NCBI GenBank assembly: GCA_963691815.1
Contig: OY829650.1
Coordinates: 34,411,077-34,475,076 of the forward strand
Direction of reading: 5' to 3'
DNA: 64,000 nt
Source: Echiichthys vipera
Taxonomy: Eukaryota; Chordata; Actinopteri; Perciformes; Trachinidae
Each line of letters starts with the position of its first letter. The stretch's first letter is position 1. This document shows positions 49,321-59,760 of this stretch, piece after piece. The notes below the pieces were generated by a model. That model did not search any database and was not told the origin of the DNA. It worked only from the letters and a program-made list of their open reading frames with translations. The translations under genes and the position numbers were made by a program.

Positions 49321-49965
49321 ACGAGCGCCTCCAGGCGCTCTACTAGGCCTCCCAGGGTGAGCCCGGTAGAAATCCCGGATCAGGGACGGTTCCAGGATGA
49401 GGGAGCTGGAGACCCAACTCCTCTCCTCAGGACCGTAGCCCTCCCAGTCCACCAGGTACTGAAACCCCCGACCTCGACGTCGCACATCTAGGATTGAACT
49501 GACCGTGTACGCCGGATGGCCGTCAACGGTACGAGGGGTTGGTGGGGCGACGGCAGGCGGGCACAACGTGATGGTGGTTACTGGCTTTAACTGGGAAACA
49601 TGGAAGGTTGGGTGGATCCTGAGGGACGCAGGGAGCTTCAGGCGGACAGCACTGAGGTTCACGATGGCCTCGATCTCGAAAGGACCAATAAATCGAGGAG
49701 CAAGTTTCTTAGAAGAGACACTCAGGGGGATGTCGCGAGAGTTCAACCACACCCTTTGTCCAGGTCTGTACTTGGGTGTACGGATGCGATGACGATCTGC
49801 CATCTTACGGTTCTGCTTCGCCGTTCGGAGCAACGCCCCACGGGTCTCCCTCCAAATCTGACGCACTCTTCGGAGATGGTGTTGGACGGATGGCACGGCT
49901 ATCTCAGCTTCCTGGGCCGGAAACAGAGGAGGTAAGCAGCCCAATGAAGCCTCGAAGGGGGACAT
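49318..49965 (-). pseudogene. chromovirus integrase C-terminus with chromodomain
   Basis: 215 codons. PFEASLG is the end of the integrase core; YRPGQRVWLNSRDIPL and LAPRFIGPFEIEAI form the GPY/F module; IHPTFHVSQLKPV follows; then a chromodomain at about residues 152-205 (YTVSSILDVRRRG, YLVDWEGYGPEERSWV). Chromodomains steer integration towards marked chromatin. The join to the upstream integrase frame is broken by a frameshift near 50000. Confidence 0.85.
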
Positions 49966-50007
49966 ACCTGTAGCGGTACTGGTCAGGGAGTTGTGGGAGT
50001 ACTCGAC

Positions 50008-50964
50008 TCAGGAAAGCTGCGAAGACCACGAAGAAGGGTTGCGAGCACAGATGCAACGAAGAGCAGTCTCCAAATCTTGATTCGCTCTCTCAGTTTGGCC
50101 ATTCGACTGGGGGTGGAATCCCGAGGATAAACTGACCTTGGCCCCTAAGGCCTGGCAGAAAGCCTTCCAGACCCGGGAGGTAAATTGGGGGCCACGGTCG
50201 GAGACGATGTCCGCAGGTATCCCATGGAGGTGAAATACGTGGTCCACGAGGATCTGTGCTGTCTCTATGGCCGACGGCAGCTTCGGTAGAGGAACAAAGT
50301 GCACCATCTTAGAAAAACGATCAACTATCGTAACGATGGTGTCTTTACCTTGTGACACAGGAAGTCCGGTAACGAAATCCAGCGCGATGTGGGACCATGT
50401 TCGACCGGGAACCGGGAGAGGAAGAAGAAGACCAGCTGGAGGTCGATGAGATGCCTTCTCTCGAGCGCAGACGGTGCAGGCCAGGACAAACTCCTTAGTA
50501 TCCGGCACCATGGATTTCCACCAGAAGTGGCGACAAAGAAGGTTGAGGGTTCTGGTGATTCCGGGATGACAGGAGAGACGAAACGAGTGTCCCCACTGGA
50601 GTACCTGAGAGCGAACACTGGCAGGAACAAACAGGCGTCCCGGTGGTCCACCACCAGGGTCGGGATGCGAGCGCTGCGCCTGCCTGACAGTTGCCTCAAT
50701 CTCCCAGGTTAATGCTGCCATGACACAAGACGAAAGGACGATGTTCTTCAAACCGAACTCCTCCTCCTCGGCAGGTCCAAACTGCCGCGAGAGTGTGTCA
50801 AGCTTAATGTTCTTACTCCCTGGAATGTAGGTCAAGGTAAAGTTAAAACGACCAAAGAACAAAGCCCATCGGGCTTGACGGGAATTAAGCCTCTTGGCCG
50901 TCTGAATATAGGCCAAATTTTTGTGGTCCGTCCAGACCACAAATGGAACCTCTGCCCCCTCCAC
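50008..50964 (-). pseudogene. chromovirus RNase H end and integrase
   Basis: 318 codons. VVWTDHKNLAYI is the RNase H C-terminal part. The integrase zinc-binding HHCC motif is at about His126, His133, Cys163, Cys166. The catalytic triad is complete: Asp196 (LDFVTGL), Asp256 (SDRGPQF), Glu292 (NGQTERAN), with 35 residues between the last two. The start of this frame follows a deletion in RNase H around 50960..51000. Confidence 0.85.
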
Positions 50965-51420
50965 CCAATGTCACAGCTAGCAACTCACGTTTTCCGACAT
51001 CGTAGTTTCTCTCTGCAGGGGACAGTTTCTTAGAGAAGAACGCACAAGGGTGAACCTTCTTGTCAGACACAGCTCGCTGGGACAAAACCGCCCCTACTCC
51101 CAGAGAGGCGTCCACCTCAACGATGAACTGAAGACCAGTGTCAGGTTGCACAAGCACAGGAGCAGATGAAAAATGCTTCTTTAGAATCAGAAAAGCGCTG
51201 TTGGTGGCAGGGGACCAGTCAAACGGAGTAGAGGGAGAGGTCAACTTGGTCATCGGAGAAACTACCTGACTGTAGTTACGGATAAATCGGCGGTAGAAAT
51301 TAGCGAAACCCCAAAATCTCTGAAGTTGTTTACGAGAGGTAGGTGTGGGCCATTCGGTCACTGCCGTGACTTTCGCAGGGTCAGCCCTAACCTGTCCGCT
51401 CTCCCCAATATACCCCAAAA
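50965..51420 (-). pseudogene. chromovirus RT end and RNase H start
   Basis: Encodes FLGYIGESGQVRADPAKV, RFWGFANFYRRFIRNYS and LQFIVEVDASLGVGAVLSQ with the first catalytic Asp of RNase H, up to KRELLAVTLG. It is out of frame with the RT on its upstream side (shift near a run of six A at about 51417) and with the rest of RNase H downstream. Confidence 0.8.
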
Positions 51421-52664
51421 AAGCTACCGACAACATGAAATTCACACTTCTCGGCTTTAACAAATAAACGATTCTCCTGGAGACGCTGAAGAACCTGACG
51501 AGCGTGCACCACATGTTCATTCAAGTCTTTAGAGAAAATCCGGATGTCGTCTAGGTACACAAACACGGAGCGGTTGAGCATATACCGAAGCACGTCATTA
51601 ACCAGAGCCTGAAACACAGCCGGGGCATTTGTTAAACCGAAAGGCATGACCAGGTACTCAATGTGTCCGAATGGCGTATTGAAGGCTGTCTTCCACTCGT
51701 CCCCCTCCCTCACCCTCACGAGTTGATATGCATTGCGGAGGACGAGCTTCGAGAAGACGGTTGCGCCATGCAACGGCTCGAATGCAGAATTGATCAACGG
51801 TAGAGGGTACTTATTCTTGATGGTGATGTTATTAAGTCCCTGGTAATCTATGCAGGGACGCAGGGATTTATCCTTCTTGGCCACAAAGAAAAACCCCGCT
51901 CCCAGTGGGGAAGATGAAGGGCGAACAATCCCTGACTTGAGTGAGTCGTTTATGTAAGTCTCCATAGACTCTCGTTCGGGACCTGACAGATTATAAAGAC
52001 GACTAGTGGGAAAAGTAGATCCGGGCAACAGCTCGATGGGGCAGTCGTAAGGACGGTGAGGTAAAGGAGGTAAAGATAGAGCCTTAGTCTTACTGAAAAC
52101 CTCGGCGAGATCGTGATACACAGGAGGTACGGAAGACAAATCAGGCGGATCAGGTACAGCGGAACTGAGAGCACTAGGACAACTAGGAGGGGCTGAGCGG
52201 AGACAGGAAGAATGACAATGGCTACTCCAACTCACAATCTGACCCGTTAACCAGTCAATGACCGGGTTGTGAGTGATAAGCCAGGGAAGACCAAGAACTA
52301 CTGGGGCATTGGTGGAAGGCATAACATGAAACGCTGTAGACTCAGAGTGATTACCAGTCAGAGACATAGTTAAGGGTAAGGTCTCAGCGGAGATCTGAGC
52401 AAGTTCGCTCCCACTGAGACTGTTAACACTTAAGGGAGTCTCCAGCTGGTTCACAGGGATGGCGTTAACGGCAACAAACTCACAATCAATTATATTGGTG
52501 TAGGCACCTGAGTCAATAAGTGCCTGAAGGGAATATTCCCTGCCCTCACACGACAACACAACATCCAGATTTATGCGCTGACGGGGATTATTTGGGACCA
52601 CTGAACGACTCACCAGGACCCCGCCTGTGACTGGTGAGCCTGACAGTTTAACCGTTTCCGACAA
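51387..52664 (-). pseudogene. chromovirus protease and reverse transcriptase
   Basis: 425 codons. The aspartic protease motif ALIDSGAYTNI has the catalytic Asp at 51. RT follows with CPIELLPGS, GFFFVAKKDKSLRPCIDYQGLN and FVYLDDIRIFS, whose YLDD box is at 370-373. The motif that should carry the first catalytic Asp reads FSKLVLRNAYQ, with Val in place of Asp, so the enzyme should be inactive. The frame differs from that of the gag zinc knuckle just upstream. Confidence 0.85.
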
Positions 52665-53634
52665 TTAGCTATTTGGTGATTTGGATCTCCACAATAAATG
52701 CATAGCCTGTTACGAAAACGCCGCTCACGTTCAGCAGGAGTCAAATGGCTGCGACCTAGCTGCATGGGTTCCTCCTGGTCAGGAGTGGAGGACAGAGGAA
52801 CCGACTACTCACGGGTACAACAGGGATCTGCTCGGGATAACTAATAGGAGGACCAGGAGTCATGGGAAACCCTGACCTTCTCTCGCGGCGTCTCTCATGG
52901 CGTCTCTCACGCAGACGGTTGTCAATCTTTATAGCGAATGAGCTCCTGAAGGTTAGCAGTCTCAGATCTACCCACTAAACTGTCCTTAACATCCTCATTA
53001 AGCCCCTTAAAGAAAATGCTCTGAAGAGCCCGATCATCCCATCCTAATTCTGCCGCTAACGTGCGAAACTCAACGGAGTAATCCGCCGCACAAGCAGAAC
53101 CCTGGCGTAAATCCAGCAACCGGTTGCTGGAATCGCTATTAGAGGCGGGATGATCGAACACAGACATGATCTCACGTGAGAACTGTTAGAACGTTGCCTG
53201 CAGAGTCAGGGGATTGTTCCAAAACGCAGCTCCCCAGACTTGAGCCCTACCTGACAACAAGCCTAGCACATAGGCTAACTTGGTGCTATCGTTAGCGTAT
53301 GTGAGGGGCTGTTGACCGAACACCAGAGAGCACTGGAAAAGAAAAATCCTGCATTCACCCAACGTTCCACAATAACGCTCTGGTGCCGGAACATAGGGCT
53401 CACGGGGGAGGAGAGTACTCACGGTAGTAGTGGGTGACTCAACATTCACTGGAGCAGCAAGGAAAGGTCCCACCTGTCTTGACTCCAGACGAGCAACGCA
53501 GGCAGTCAACTGACTGAGATTCTCCAGAATTCCTGCAGCGTCTGTGAATGCTTACCGAGGAGTACTCCTTGGGAAGTGACCGCGTGACGCACGGAAATAC
53601 CCGGGGATTCGGTTCCCATGTCCGCGGGGTCCAT
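52640..53634 (-). pseudogene. chromovirus gag
   Basis: Start ATG at 53634 (MDPADMGTES). A coiled-coil-like N-terminus with QLTACVARLESRQ is followed by the capsid region (YANDSTKLAYVLGLLSGRA, WDDRALQSIFFKGL, LQELIRY) and a CCHC zinc knuckle, CIYCGDPNHQIANC, near 52663..52705. In-frame stops include a TAA at 53186..53188, and there are frameshifts elsewhere. Gag forms the particle that packages element RNA. Confidence 0.8.
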
Positions 53635-53652
53635 GTTATGGCCGGACCGTTC

Positions 53653-54179
53653 TGTCATGAACGGTACAGGTATAGCACAAAAGGTGGACCCAATGCAGAC
53701 ACAGACAAAAAGTAAAAGTACAAATCAAACGTTTGATAATATAAACGGATAAACGCAAAACACTACAAAGAATACAAATACAATAACTAACTAAACAAAC
53801 ACGGAAACAACAGGAACAAGAAGACGACGTAAGATCAAGGAGACGAACGGGAAACGGGAACACGGGAAACTACGAAGAAAACAGAAAACAAACACGATTA
53901 GTCAACTTACTACTGGGAGGGTGAAAATCACAACGAGAAAGGGGATGCCAGTCCGGGTTTTACCAATACAGGGTCGACGACGGTCCGGCGCTGCATGCCT
54001 GTCAGCTGGAGGTATTTAAGGTGCTGAGGTAATCAGCATAACAGGCTGCAGCTTGGGGGAACGCCTACCGGACCTAGACAGAGACAAGGGAAAGACACAT
54101 GCAGGGAAACACAGACAGAGGGAGACAAACTCACACAAAAAGGAAGAGAGGAGGGTACTGACAGAACCAGATCTTGACA
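53653..54179 (-). repeat. chromovirus 5' LTR (right)
   Basis: 527 bp, upstream LTR of the minus-strand element, matching 48775..49295. It would carry the promoter. Right after it (on the minus strand) comes GAACGGTCCGGCCAT; I could not match this to a tRNA primer site. Confidence 0.9.
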
Positions 54180-54951
54180 AGGAAAGCATAGTTCTAAATC
54201 GAAGCTCATGGTTAACCATCCGCCCGTTTACGTTTCAAACAAGTTTTCTCCACTCAGTGACACACCTTCTGAGGAAGCAACACTGGTTATTGGCAGCTCC
54301 ATTCTGAGAAACATGAACTTAGCGATACCAGGGACCATAGTAATATGCGTCCCACGGGCAAGAGCTGGCGACATTGAGTCCTATTTGAAACTGCTAGCTA
54401 AGGATAAACGTAAACATGGTAAGATTGTTATTCACATTGGCGTTAATGACACCGGATTACGTCAATCGGAGGTCACTAAAATAATGTGGAGCCGGTGTAT
54501 GCAAATGCAAAAACTATGTTGGACTCCGTTATTTTCTCTGGTCCCCTGCCCAACTTGACTTGCGATGACATGTATAGCCACATATCATCATTCCGTCGCT
54601 GGCTGTCTGGATGGTGCCCAGTAAATAATGGAGGCTTCATAGATAATTGGCAGTCTTTCTGGGGAAAACCTGGTCTTATTAGGAGAGATGGTATTCATCC
54701 TACTTTGGAGGGTGCCGCTCTCATATCTAAGAACCTGGATGCAGTTGTTAGCGGTCTAAAACCATAACAACCCATTGTTGGGATCATGAAGCAGAGTCAC
54801 AGTTTAATACAACTCTCTGTGCTGCCCGTATCACAGATGCCCAGGAAGCAGAGTGGCAGTCCTCTCTGCGCTCCCTGTGAAGCATTTTCCAGCTCAGTAT
54901 AGTATACAAACGCTGTGTGCACCACGATCATTTAAATTAACCAGATCAAAA

Positions 54952-57050
54952 ATGAACAGAAGAGGAGCTACACAGAAAAACTTGATACAAATCAGCACCC
55001 ATTCTGCGATAATGCAACAAAATCAGAAAATAAAATGTGGACTTTTAAACATCAGATCTCTGCCATCTAAAGCTGTATTAGTAAATGATTTGATATCAGA
55101 TTACCATATTGATTTACTCTATCTGACTGAAACCTGGCTGTGTCATGAAGAATATATTAGCCTAAATAAATCCACTCCTCCCAGTCATATCAATACTCAT
55201 ATTCCTAGAGGCAGTGGCCTAGGAGGAGGCGTTGCCGCCATTTATGACTCAGGCCTATTAATCAACCCTAAACTTAAACTAAATTATAATTAATTCAAGT
55301 CTTGTTCTTTGTCTTTCACATTCAACCTGGAAAATTGTGCAGCCAACTATACTTGTTATAGTGTACCATGCTCCTGGACTGGAAATCTGAATTTCTATCT
55401 GAATTTTCAGAGTTTCTGTCAAATTTAGTACTTAAATCTGATAAAGTAATCATTGTAGGAGAGTTTAATATTCACATGGACGTTGATAATAATAGCCTTA
55501 GTACTGCGTTTATCTCTCTATTAGAGTGTACATAAACCTATTCATTGTTTTAATCACACCCTTGACCATGTTTTGGCTTATGGTGTAGAAATCAATGACT
55601 TAATAGTCTTTCCACAGAATCTTATTTTATCATACCATTATTTAATAACTTTTGAATTCGTATAACAGGACTACTCACCTCTGGGCAAAAGTTTCTACAC
55701 TAGATGTTTATCTGATAGTGCTGTAACTAAATTTAAGGAAGCCATTCTGTCTGCATTTAAATTAATGCCTTATCCTAATATTGAAGATTCCTGTACTAAC
55801 GTTTCTTTGAAATTGATCAACTTGTTGACAGTGTTGCAGGCTCACTACGAACAACACTCGACTCTGTTGCTCCTTTAAAAAAGAAGATAATGAAACAGAG
55901 GAAGTTAGCTCTATGGTATAACTCACAAACCAATGAATTAAAACAAGTATCGCGAAACTTGGAAAGTAAATGGCATTCAACTAAATTGGAGGAATCTCGC
56001 TAAAGTTCGCAAGAAAGTCTAAAAACATATAGGAAGGCCCTCCGTAATGCCAGAGCAGCCTATTACTCGTCTTTAATAGAGGAGAATAAGAACAATCCTA
56101 GATTTCTTTTCGGCACTGTAGCCAGGCTGACAGAGAGCCACAGCTCTATTGAGCCATGTATTCCTATAACTCTCAGTAGTAATGACTTCATGACCTTCTT
56201 TAATGATAAAATTATAACTATTAGAGACAAAATCAACTCGCTTGGCACTCATTTTTCTTCAAACCCAGCAACCTTAGAAACAACTGTATGACCTGATATA
56301 TTCTTGAACTGCTTTTCTACAGTTGACCTTAACAAATGAACCTCTACTATTTCGGCATCAAAGCCTTCTACTTGTCTCCTAGACTCTATTCCAACTAGGT
56401 TACTTAAAGAAGTGTTATCTTTAGTTAGTACTCCTGTATTAGATATGATTAATATGTCTTTATCAGCAGGTTATGTACCGCAGTCTTTTAAAGTAGCTGT
56501 AATTAAACTTCTTCTTAAAAAGCCCAGTCTTGATCCAGAGGTACTAGCCAACTATAGACCTATATCTAACCTTCCTTTTCTCTCTAAAATCCTCGAGAAA
56601 TGAGTCGCCAATCAGCTGTGTGACTTTTTACATAATAATGAGTTATTTGAGGACTTCCAGTCAGGATTTAGAGCGAATCCTAGCACCAAGACAGCAATGG
56701 CAAAAATTAATAACGACCTTCTAATAGCTTCAGACAAAGGACTTGTCTCTGTACTTGTTTTACTAGTTCTTAGTGCAGCCTTCGACACTATTGGCCATCG
56801 CATCCTGCTACAGAGACTGGATCCTCTAATTGGCAATAAGGGAACTGCATTAAGCTGGTTTAAGTCGTATTTATCAGATCGATCTCAGTTTGTACACGTT
56901 AACAACAAATACTCCATGCATACTTAAGGGAATCCCTCAGGGTTCTGTCCTTGGACGGATTCAATTATCTTTATATATGCTTCCCTTAGGAAATATTATA
57001 AGGAAGCACTCCATTAATTGTCATTGTTATACTGATGATACACAATGTAA
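54952..57050 (+). pseudogene. L2 ORF2 (endonuclease-RT), copy D
   Basis: Starts MNRRGATQKN at 54952. The endonuclease N-terminus carries GLLNIRSLPSK and YLTETWLCHEEY (54952..55293). Then decayed DNA with YSPLGKSFYTRCLSDSAV-like frames, STCLLDSIPTR near 56365, NYRPISNLPFLSKILEK (56412..56603), and DLLIASDKGLVS with LSAAFDTIGHR (56697..56927). It stops at the RT catalytic box, which reads YTDDTQ near 57035. Many stops. Inactive. Confidence 0.8.
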
Positions 57051-57339
57051 TAGATGAAGTGTAGGTATATATGACATAGATTTGGGAAAATAACTTGTAA
57101 AGATTGATTGATGACTTAATTGATTTGAATTAAAGATGGTATGGGTCATGGGAGGGGCTAGGCCTTTAAACTGAGGGGTTCAACACTGCCTAGGCAATCG
57201 GTGAAGGGCTGTGTAGCTGTGTGGACCCAAGTACTGTGAAAATATATATTTTTTAAAATATCCCTTGTTGAAACATTGAAACTCTGCTGTCGATGGACAA
57301 TGTTTAAAGGACAATAAAACATTTCATTTTTTCTTGACG
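57051..57339. other. unidentified insert between L2 copy D and an L1 fragment
   Basis: Non-coding with an AATAAA near 57315. It could be the 3' end of an unrecognised retroelement, which would explain why L2 copy D stops abruptly. Confidence 0.35.
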
Positions 57340-57695
57340 CAGGCGAAAATATTCTGATTGAATATTGGATTGTGGAGCTGAATAAAGCAACTTAATCCAT
57401 GAAATAAAATTATTCTTAGAATCAAATTTCTCCAAGGCATAGAGGAGTACTCAACTCTGTCAAAAGCCTTTTTGGTGTCTAGTGATATTACGGCTTCATG
57501 GGTGTTGGAAGAGGGGACATTGTAAAGTACATTGAACAAAAGTCTAATGTTAGAGAAAGAGTGCCTATTTCGAATAAACCCTGTTTGATCCAAGGAAATG
57601 ACAGAGGGGAGGGAGGATTCCAGGTGTAGTGCTAATAGTTTGGATAACAACGTAAAAACAACATTCAACAAACTTATTCGGGGATAAGAGGTGCA
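57340..57695 (-). pseudogene. Tx1-like L1 RT palm fragment
   Basis: Encodes ISLLNVVFTLLSKLLALHLE, SLDQTGFIRNRHSFSNIRLL and AVISLDTKKAFDRVEY, the RT palm of Tx1/L1 LINEs. This is the same part that is deleted from the L1 copy at 45780..48560, though the two differ in sequence and orientation. Both ends truncated. Confidence 0.75.
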
Positions 57696-57699
57696 GGCT

Positions 57700-58770
57700 A
57701 CTGGGCCCTTTGACTACCTCTTTGACTAGGATGTCAGCACGGTGGATAACAGCAAGCCCACCACCACGACCAAGGTTGCGTGGCTTATGGATATATCCAT
57801 AACCTGGGGGAGTGGCTTGGTTGAGAGTTATGAACTCTTGCTGGTTCTGCCATGTCTCAGTAAGACATACAAAATCCAGGGATTTTTCTGAGATGAGGTC
57901 ATGGATAAGGAGGGCTATGTTATTTAATGAGCAAACGTTAAGCAGCATAAATTATGTTGTCCTGGTTAATGCAGTGTCAGGGCTAACAGTGTTGTCCACA
58001 CAGACCAAGGATCCCAGATTTACAGGTAATGGGCATGGTTTGCATCGATGATGTCGTCGACATGAAGCATGGCACCAAACAGCTGGGAGAAACACATTTT
58101 TGTGAGAGTAAACTAACTTGTGACGGGCAGCCCTATGGACATAAGGTGACCAACGCAGGAGAAGGAGAGATTTTATCACCTCAAGGCAACTCGGAGGTGT
58201 GTTTGAGTTAAGACTCATGAGTTACACTGCGGTGTATTTAATGACAGTCGTCACCGGGGGGCAGCAAGCTGCTATCATCCTAGCTCGGTTTGCAAATTCC
58301 ATGACGGTGGCAGGAGGAGGCCAGGAAGACCACAGCACCGCAACAAAGTTTCAGGAACCAACAGAAATGGACCTGACGGAGGATCCATGGTAGGTTGCTG
58401 TAACGTTACTTCAGTAGCAGGTGTCGTCGTCTGATGGGTTGTTGGTATAGAAAGTTGTCAGCGGCGATAAGCATTAAACAGCCGTGACAAACGCATCAGA
58501 ACCGTGCAGAACAGAAATTGTGATCCCGAGTTGATAATACTGATGTCTCTGGGTACCCAACGTGTTTAGGTTGGTTGTAGAGCATAGAATTCACAGAAAA
58601 ACATCGGTTAGGTCGGAGATGAGAAGCGGCGACATAACACGCCAGCGTCCTCTCAACTGGAGGTAAACAGGTGTCGTCTTTGAGGTATCTGAGAGGACAG
58701 ATGGTTTGAAAGAGGAGTAAAAGAAGCCATCTGTGCAAAAGTAGAGAAACCATCGCTAAACAGGGGAGGA
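57700..58770 (-). mobile_element. second L2-type LINE, 5' part
   Basis: The minus strand encodes MLLNVCSLNNIALLIHDLI, CLTETWQNQQEFITLNQ and LGRGGGLAVIHR, an L2-like endonuclease start clearly distinct from copies A-D. Upstream to about 58770 lies its 5' region with no clear protein. It is cut at about 57700 where the L1 fragment begins. Confidence 0.65.
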
Positions 58771-58776
58771 GGTCTG

Positions 58777-59387
58777 AGAGCGTGCTCACATTGTCCTTTT
58801 GGCCGCGGCCAAAACCGTTTTTTCAGCTAAAGTCTAGTACCTTTAAGCCATGTGAGTGCACCCGCTCCGCGCTCAACTGCGGCCAGCGGACCATCCACGG
58901 CCCGCTTGAAAGAGGTGGGCTTTAGCGGAACCGTTTGCACATGTACGAGCACGAGCGTGCGCACGTGTACGAGCACGAGCACAAGCCCTACGGCAGTAGC
59001 GTTATGTCCGCCTGTTCGGACATGTAAATAGAAGGACGGACCATGCGCGGACATTTAACAACAACAACAATGGCGGTGAAAGGTTCATGTTGGTGTGATG
59101 CGGAGGTGGAGTGTTTACTTCAGATTTGGTCGGATGAAAATATTCAAAAACAGTCGACAAGACGCACAAAAACTCCGACGTCTGTGGAAAGATTTGTAAA
59201 CAAAGCCACACACACGCGATCAACGCATGTGACGTGTTACGGCGTGATGGCGTATGGACAGCAAGAAGCATTGGCCGGCCCTGGCAGTGTGAGTACAAAC
59301 GGGGCTGGGGCGCGGGGGGGAGAGGGAGGGGGGACAAGTACCCTAAAGTCCGGGTCGCGGTCCGGGAGGACAATGTGAGCACGCTCT
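58777..59387. mobile_element. TIR element with decayed Myb/SANT exon
   Basis: A perfect 21-bp inverted repeat bounds it: AGAGCGTGCTCACATTGTCC plus T at 58777..58797 and its inverse at 59367..59387. TCTGAGA is present on both sides, fitting a 7-bp target duplication if the element proper starts GCGTGCTC. The 0.6-kb body is GC-rich and has two direct copies of TACGAGCACGAGC. The superfamily was not recognised. Confidence 0.65.
59070..59240 (+). pseudogene. Myb/SANT-like DNA-binding exon, frameshifted
   Basis: From an ATG in good context (ACAACAATGGCGG) it encodes WCDAEVECLLQIWSDENIQ, the first helices of a Myb/SANT-like domain common in fish. After this a frameshift occurs: another frame continues as DKTHKNSDVCGKIC, as expected for the family. 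It sits entirely between the inverted repeats, so it is probably captured or transposon-derived. Confidence 0.55.
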
Positions 59388-59399
59388 GAGACACCACTT

Positions 59400-59760
59400 C
59401 AACAATCTAACCTCAAAGAACAACTGTTCACAAATGGCCTCCTGTGACACCAACGACTGTCGTTAAGACTCAATAGAGCACTAACGAAGTTGAAACCAAC
59501 TTCCTTCCAACGACTGCCACTCTAACGACGGTCGTTGGCACTTGGAGCACAAAGGGTTCCAGTGACATCATCGGCCTTGTGAGAGGTTAAATACCTGGAT
59601 CTCCACACCAGTTAGTTGGACCAGTCCCAGCCTGGTCAGATGCGTACATGAACTGATGAAGCCTCTTGGATGAGAGGTGAAACGTCTTCCTAGACAAATA
59701 ACCAAGTCCAGTTGCTTTTGACTGAAATTGCTTTGAGGATAAGGATGACCTCGACAAATG
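59400..59760 (+). repeat. interspersed repeat with hammerhead-like core
   Basis: A sequence ending CTGATGAAGCCTC...GTGAAACGTCTTC followed by AAGTCCAGTTGC, a block that I know as widely repeated in fish genomes. Its core resembles the hammerhead ribozymes described in Penelope-like retroelements. No Penelope RT or GIY-YIG coding sequence is present. Confidence 0.45.
59650..59689 (+). ncRNA. candidate minimal hammerhead ribozyme
   Basis: CUGAUGA at 59653..59659, stem II 61-66/73-78 (GCCUCU pairing AGAGGU with one G-U) with a 6-nt loop, GAAA at 59679..59682, then CGUC. GAA before the core pairs with UUC after the cleavage triplet as a short stem I. Stem III would be just ACGU, self-complementary, so it could form only between two copies. 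One extra A (59660) departs from the consensus. Activity is not shown. Confidence 0.4.

Larger units (their letters stand above)
48775..54179 (-). mobile_element. Ty3/Gypsy chromovirus, complete but defective
   Basis: Two LTRs beginning TG and ending CA, flanked by the 5-bp target duplication AGGAA (48770..48774 and 54180..54184). On the minus strand the order is LTR, gag, protease, RT, RNase H, integrase, chromodomain, polypurine tract, LTR, which is the Ty3/Gypsy order with a chromovirus integrase tail. Several stops and frameshifts and a lost RT catalytic Asp make it non-autonomous. Confidence 0.95.
48570..54765 (+). pseudogene. L2 ORF1, copy D, disrupted by a retrotransposon
   Basis: Left piece: SVFVALEARLSELEARL coiled coil and TVASRPPITLAG, ending in SSWVTVRGM. 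Right piece: VSNKFSPLSDTP, ATLVIGSSILRNMNLA (the first block of the SGNH esterase fold), AGDIESYLKLLAKDK, and IHIGVNDT where copy A has IHVGGND, then a frameshift to SVIFSGPLPNLTCDDMY and GLIRRDGIHPTLEG, which supplies the Asp-x-x-His block. The Gypsy element sits between GM and the SWLTI segment. Confidence 0.8.
48565..57050 (+). mobile_element. L2-clade LINE copy D, split by a chromovirus
   Basis: The only large L2 copy on the plus strand. The left part (48565..48769) encodes ORF1 from the second CxxC onward; the rest resumes after the chromovirus at 54185. Removing the inserted element leaves about 3.1 kb. It lacks the 5' UTR and ORF1 start, and is cut at the RT catalytic region near 57050, so it has no 3' tail. 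Confidence 0.85.

Noticed and set aside
49505..49973. Plus-strand frames opposite the chromodomain region
   Set aside because: Antisense shadows of chromovirus pol.
59043..59378. Functional Myb/SANT host gene
   Set aside because: Frameshift within the domain and confinement between inverted repeats argue for a captured or transposon-derived remnant.
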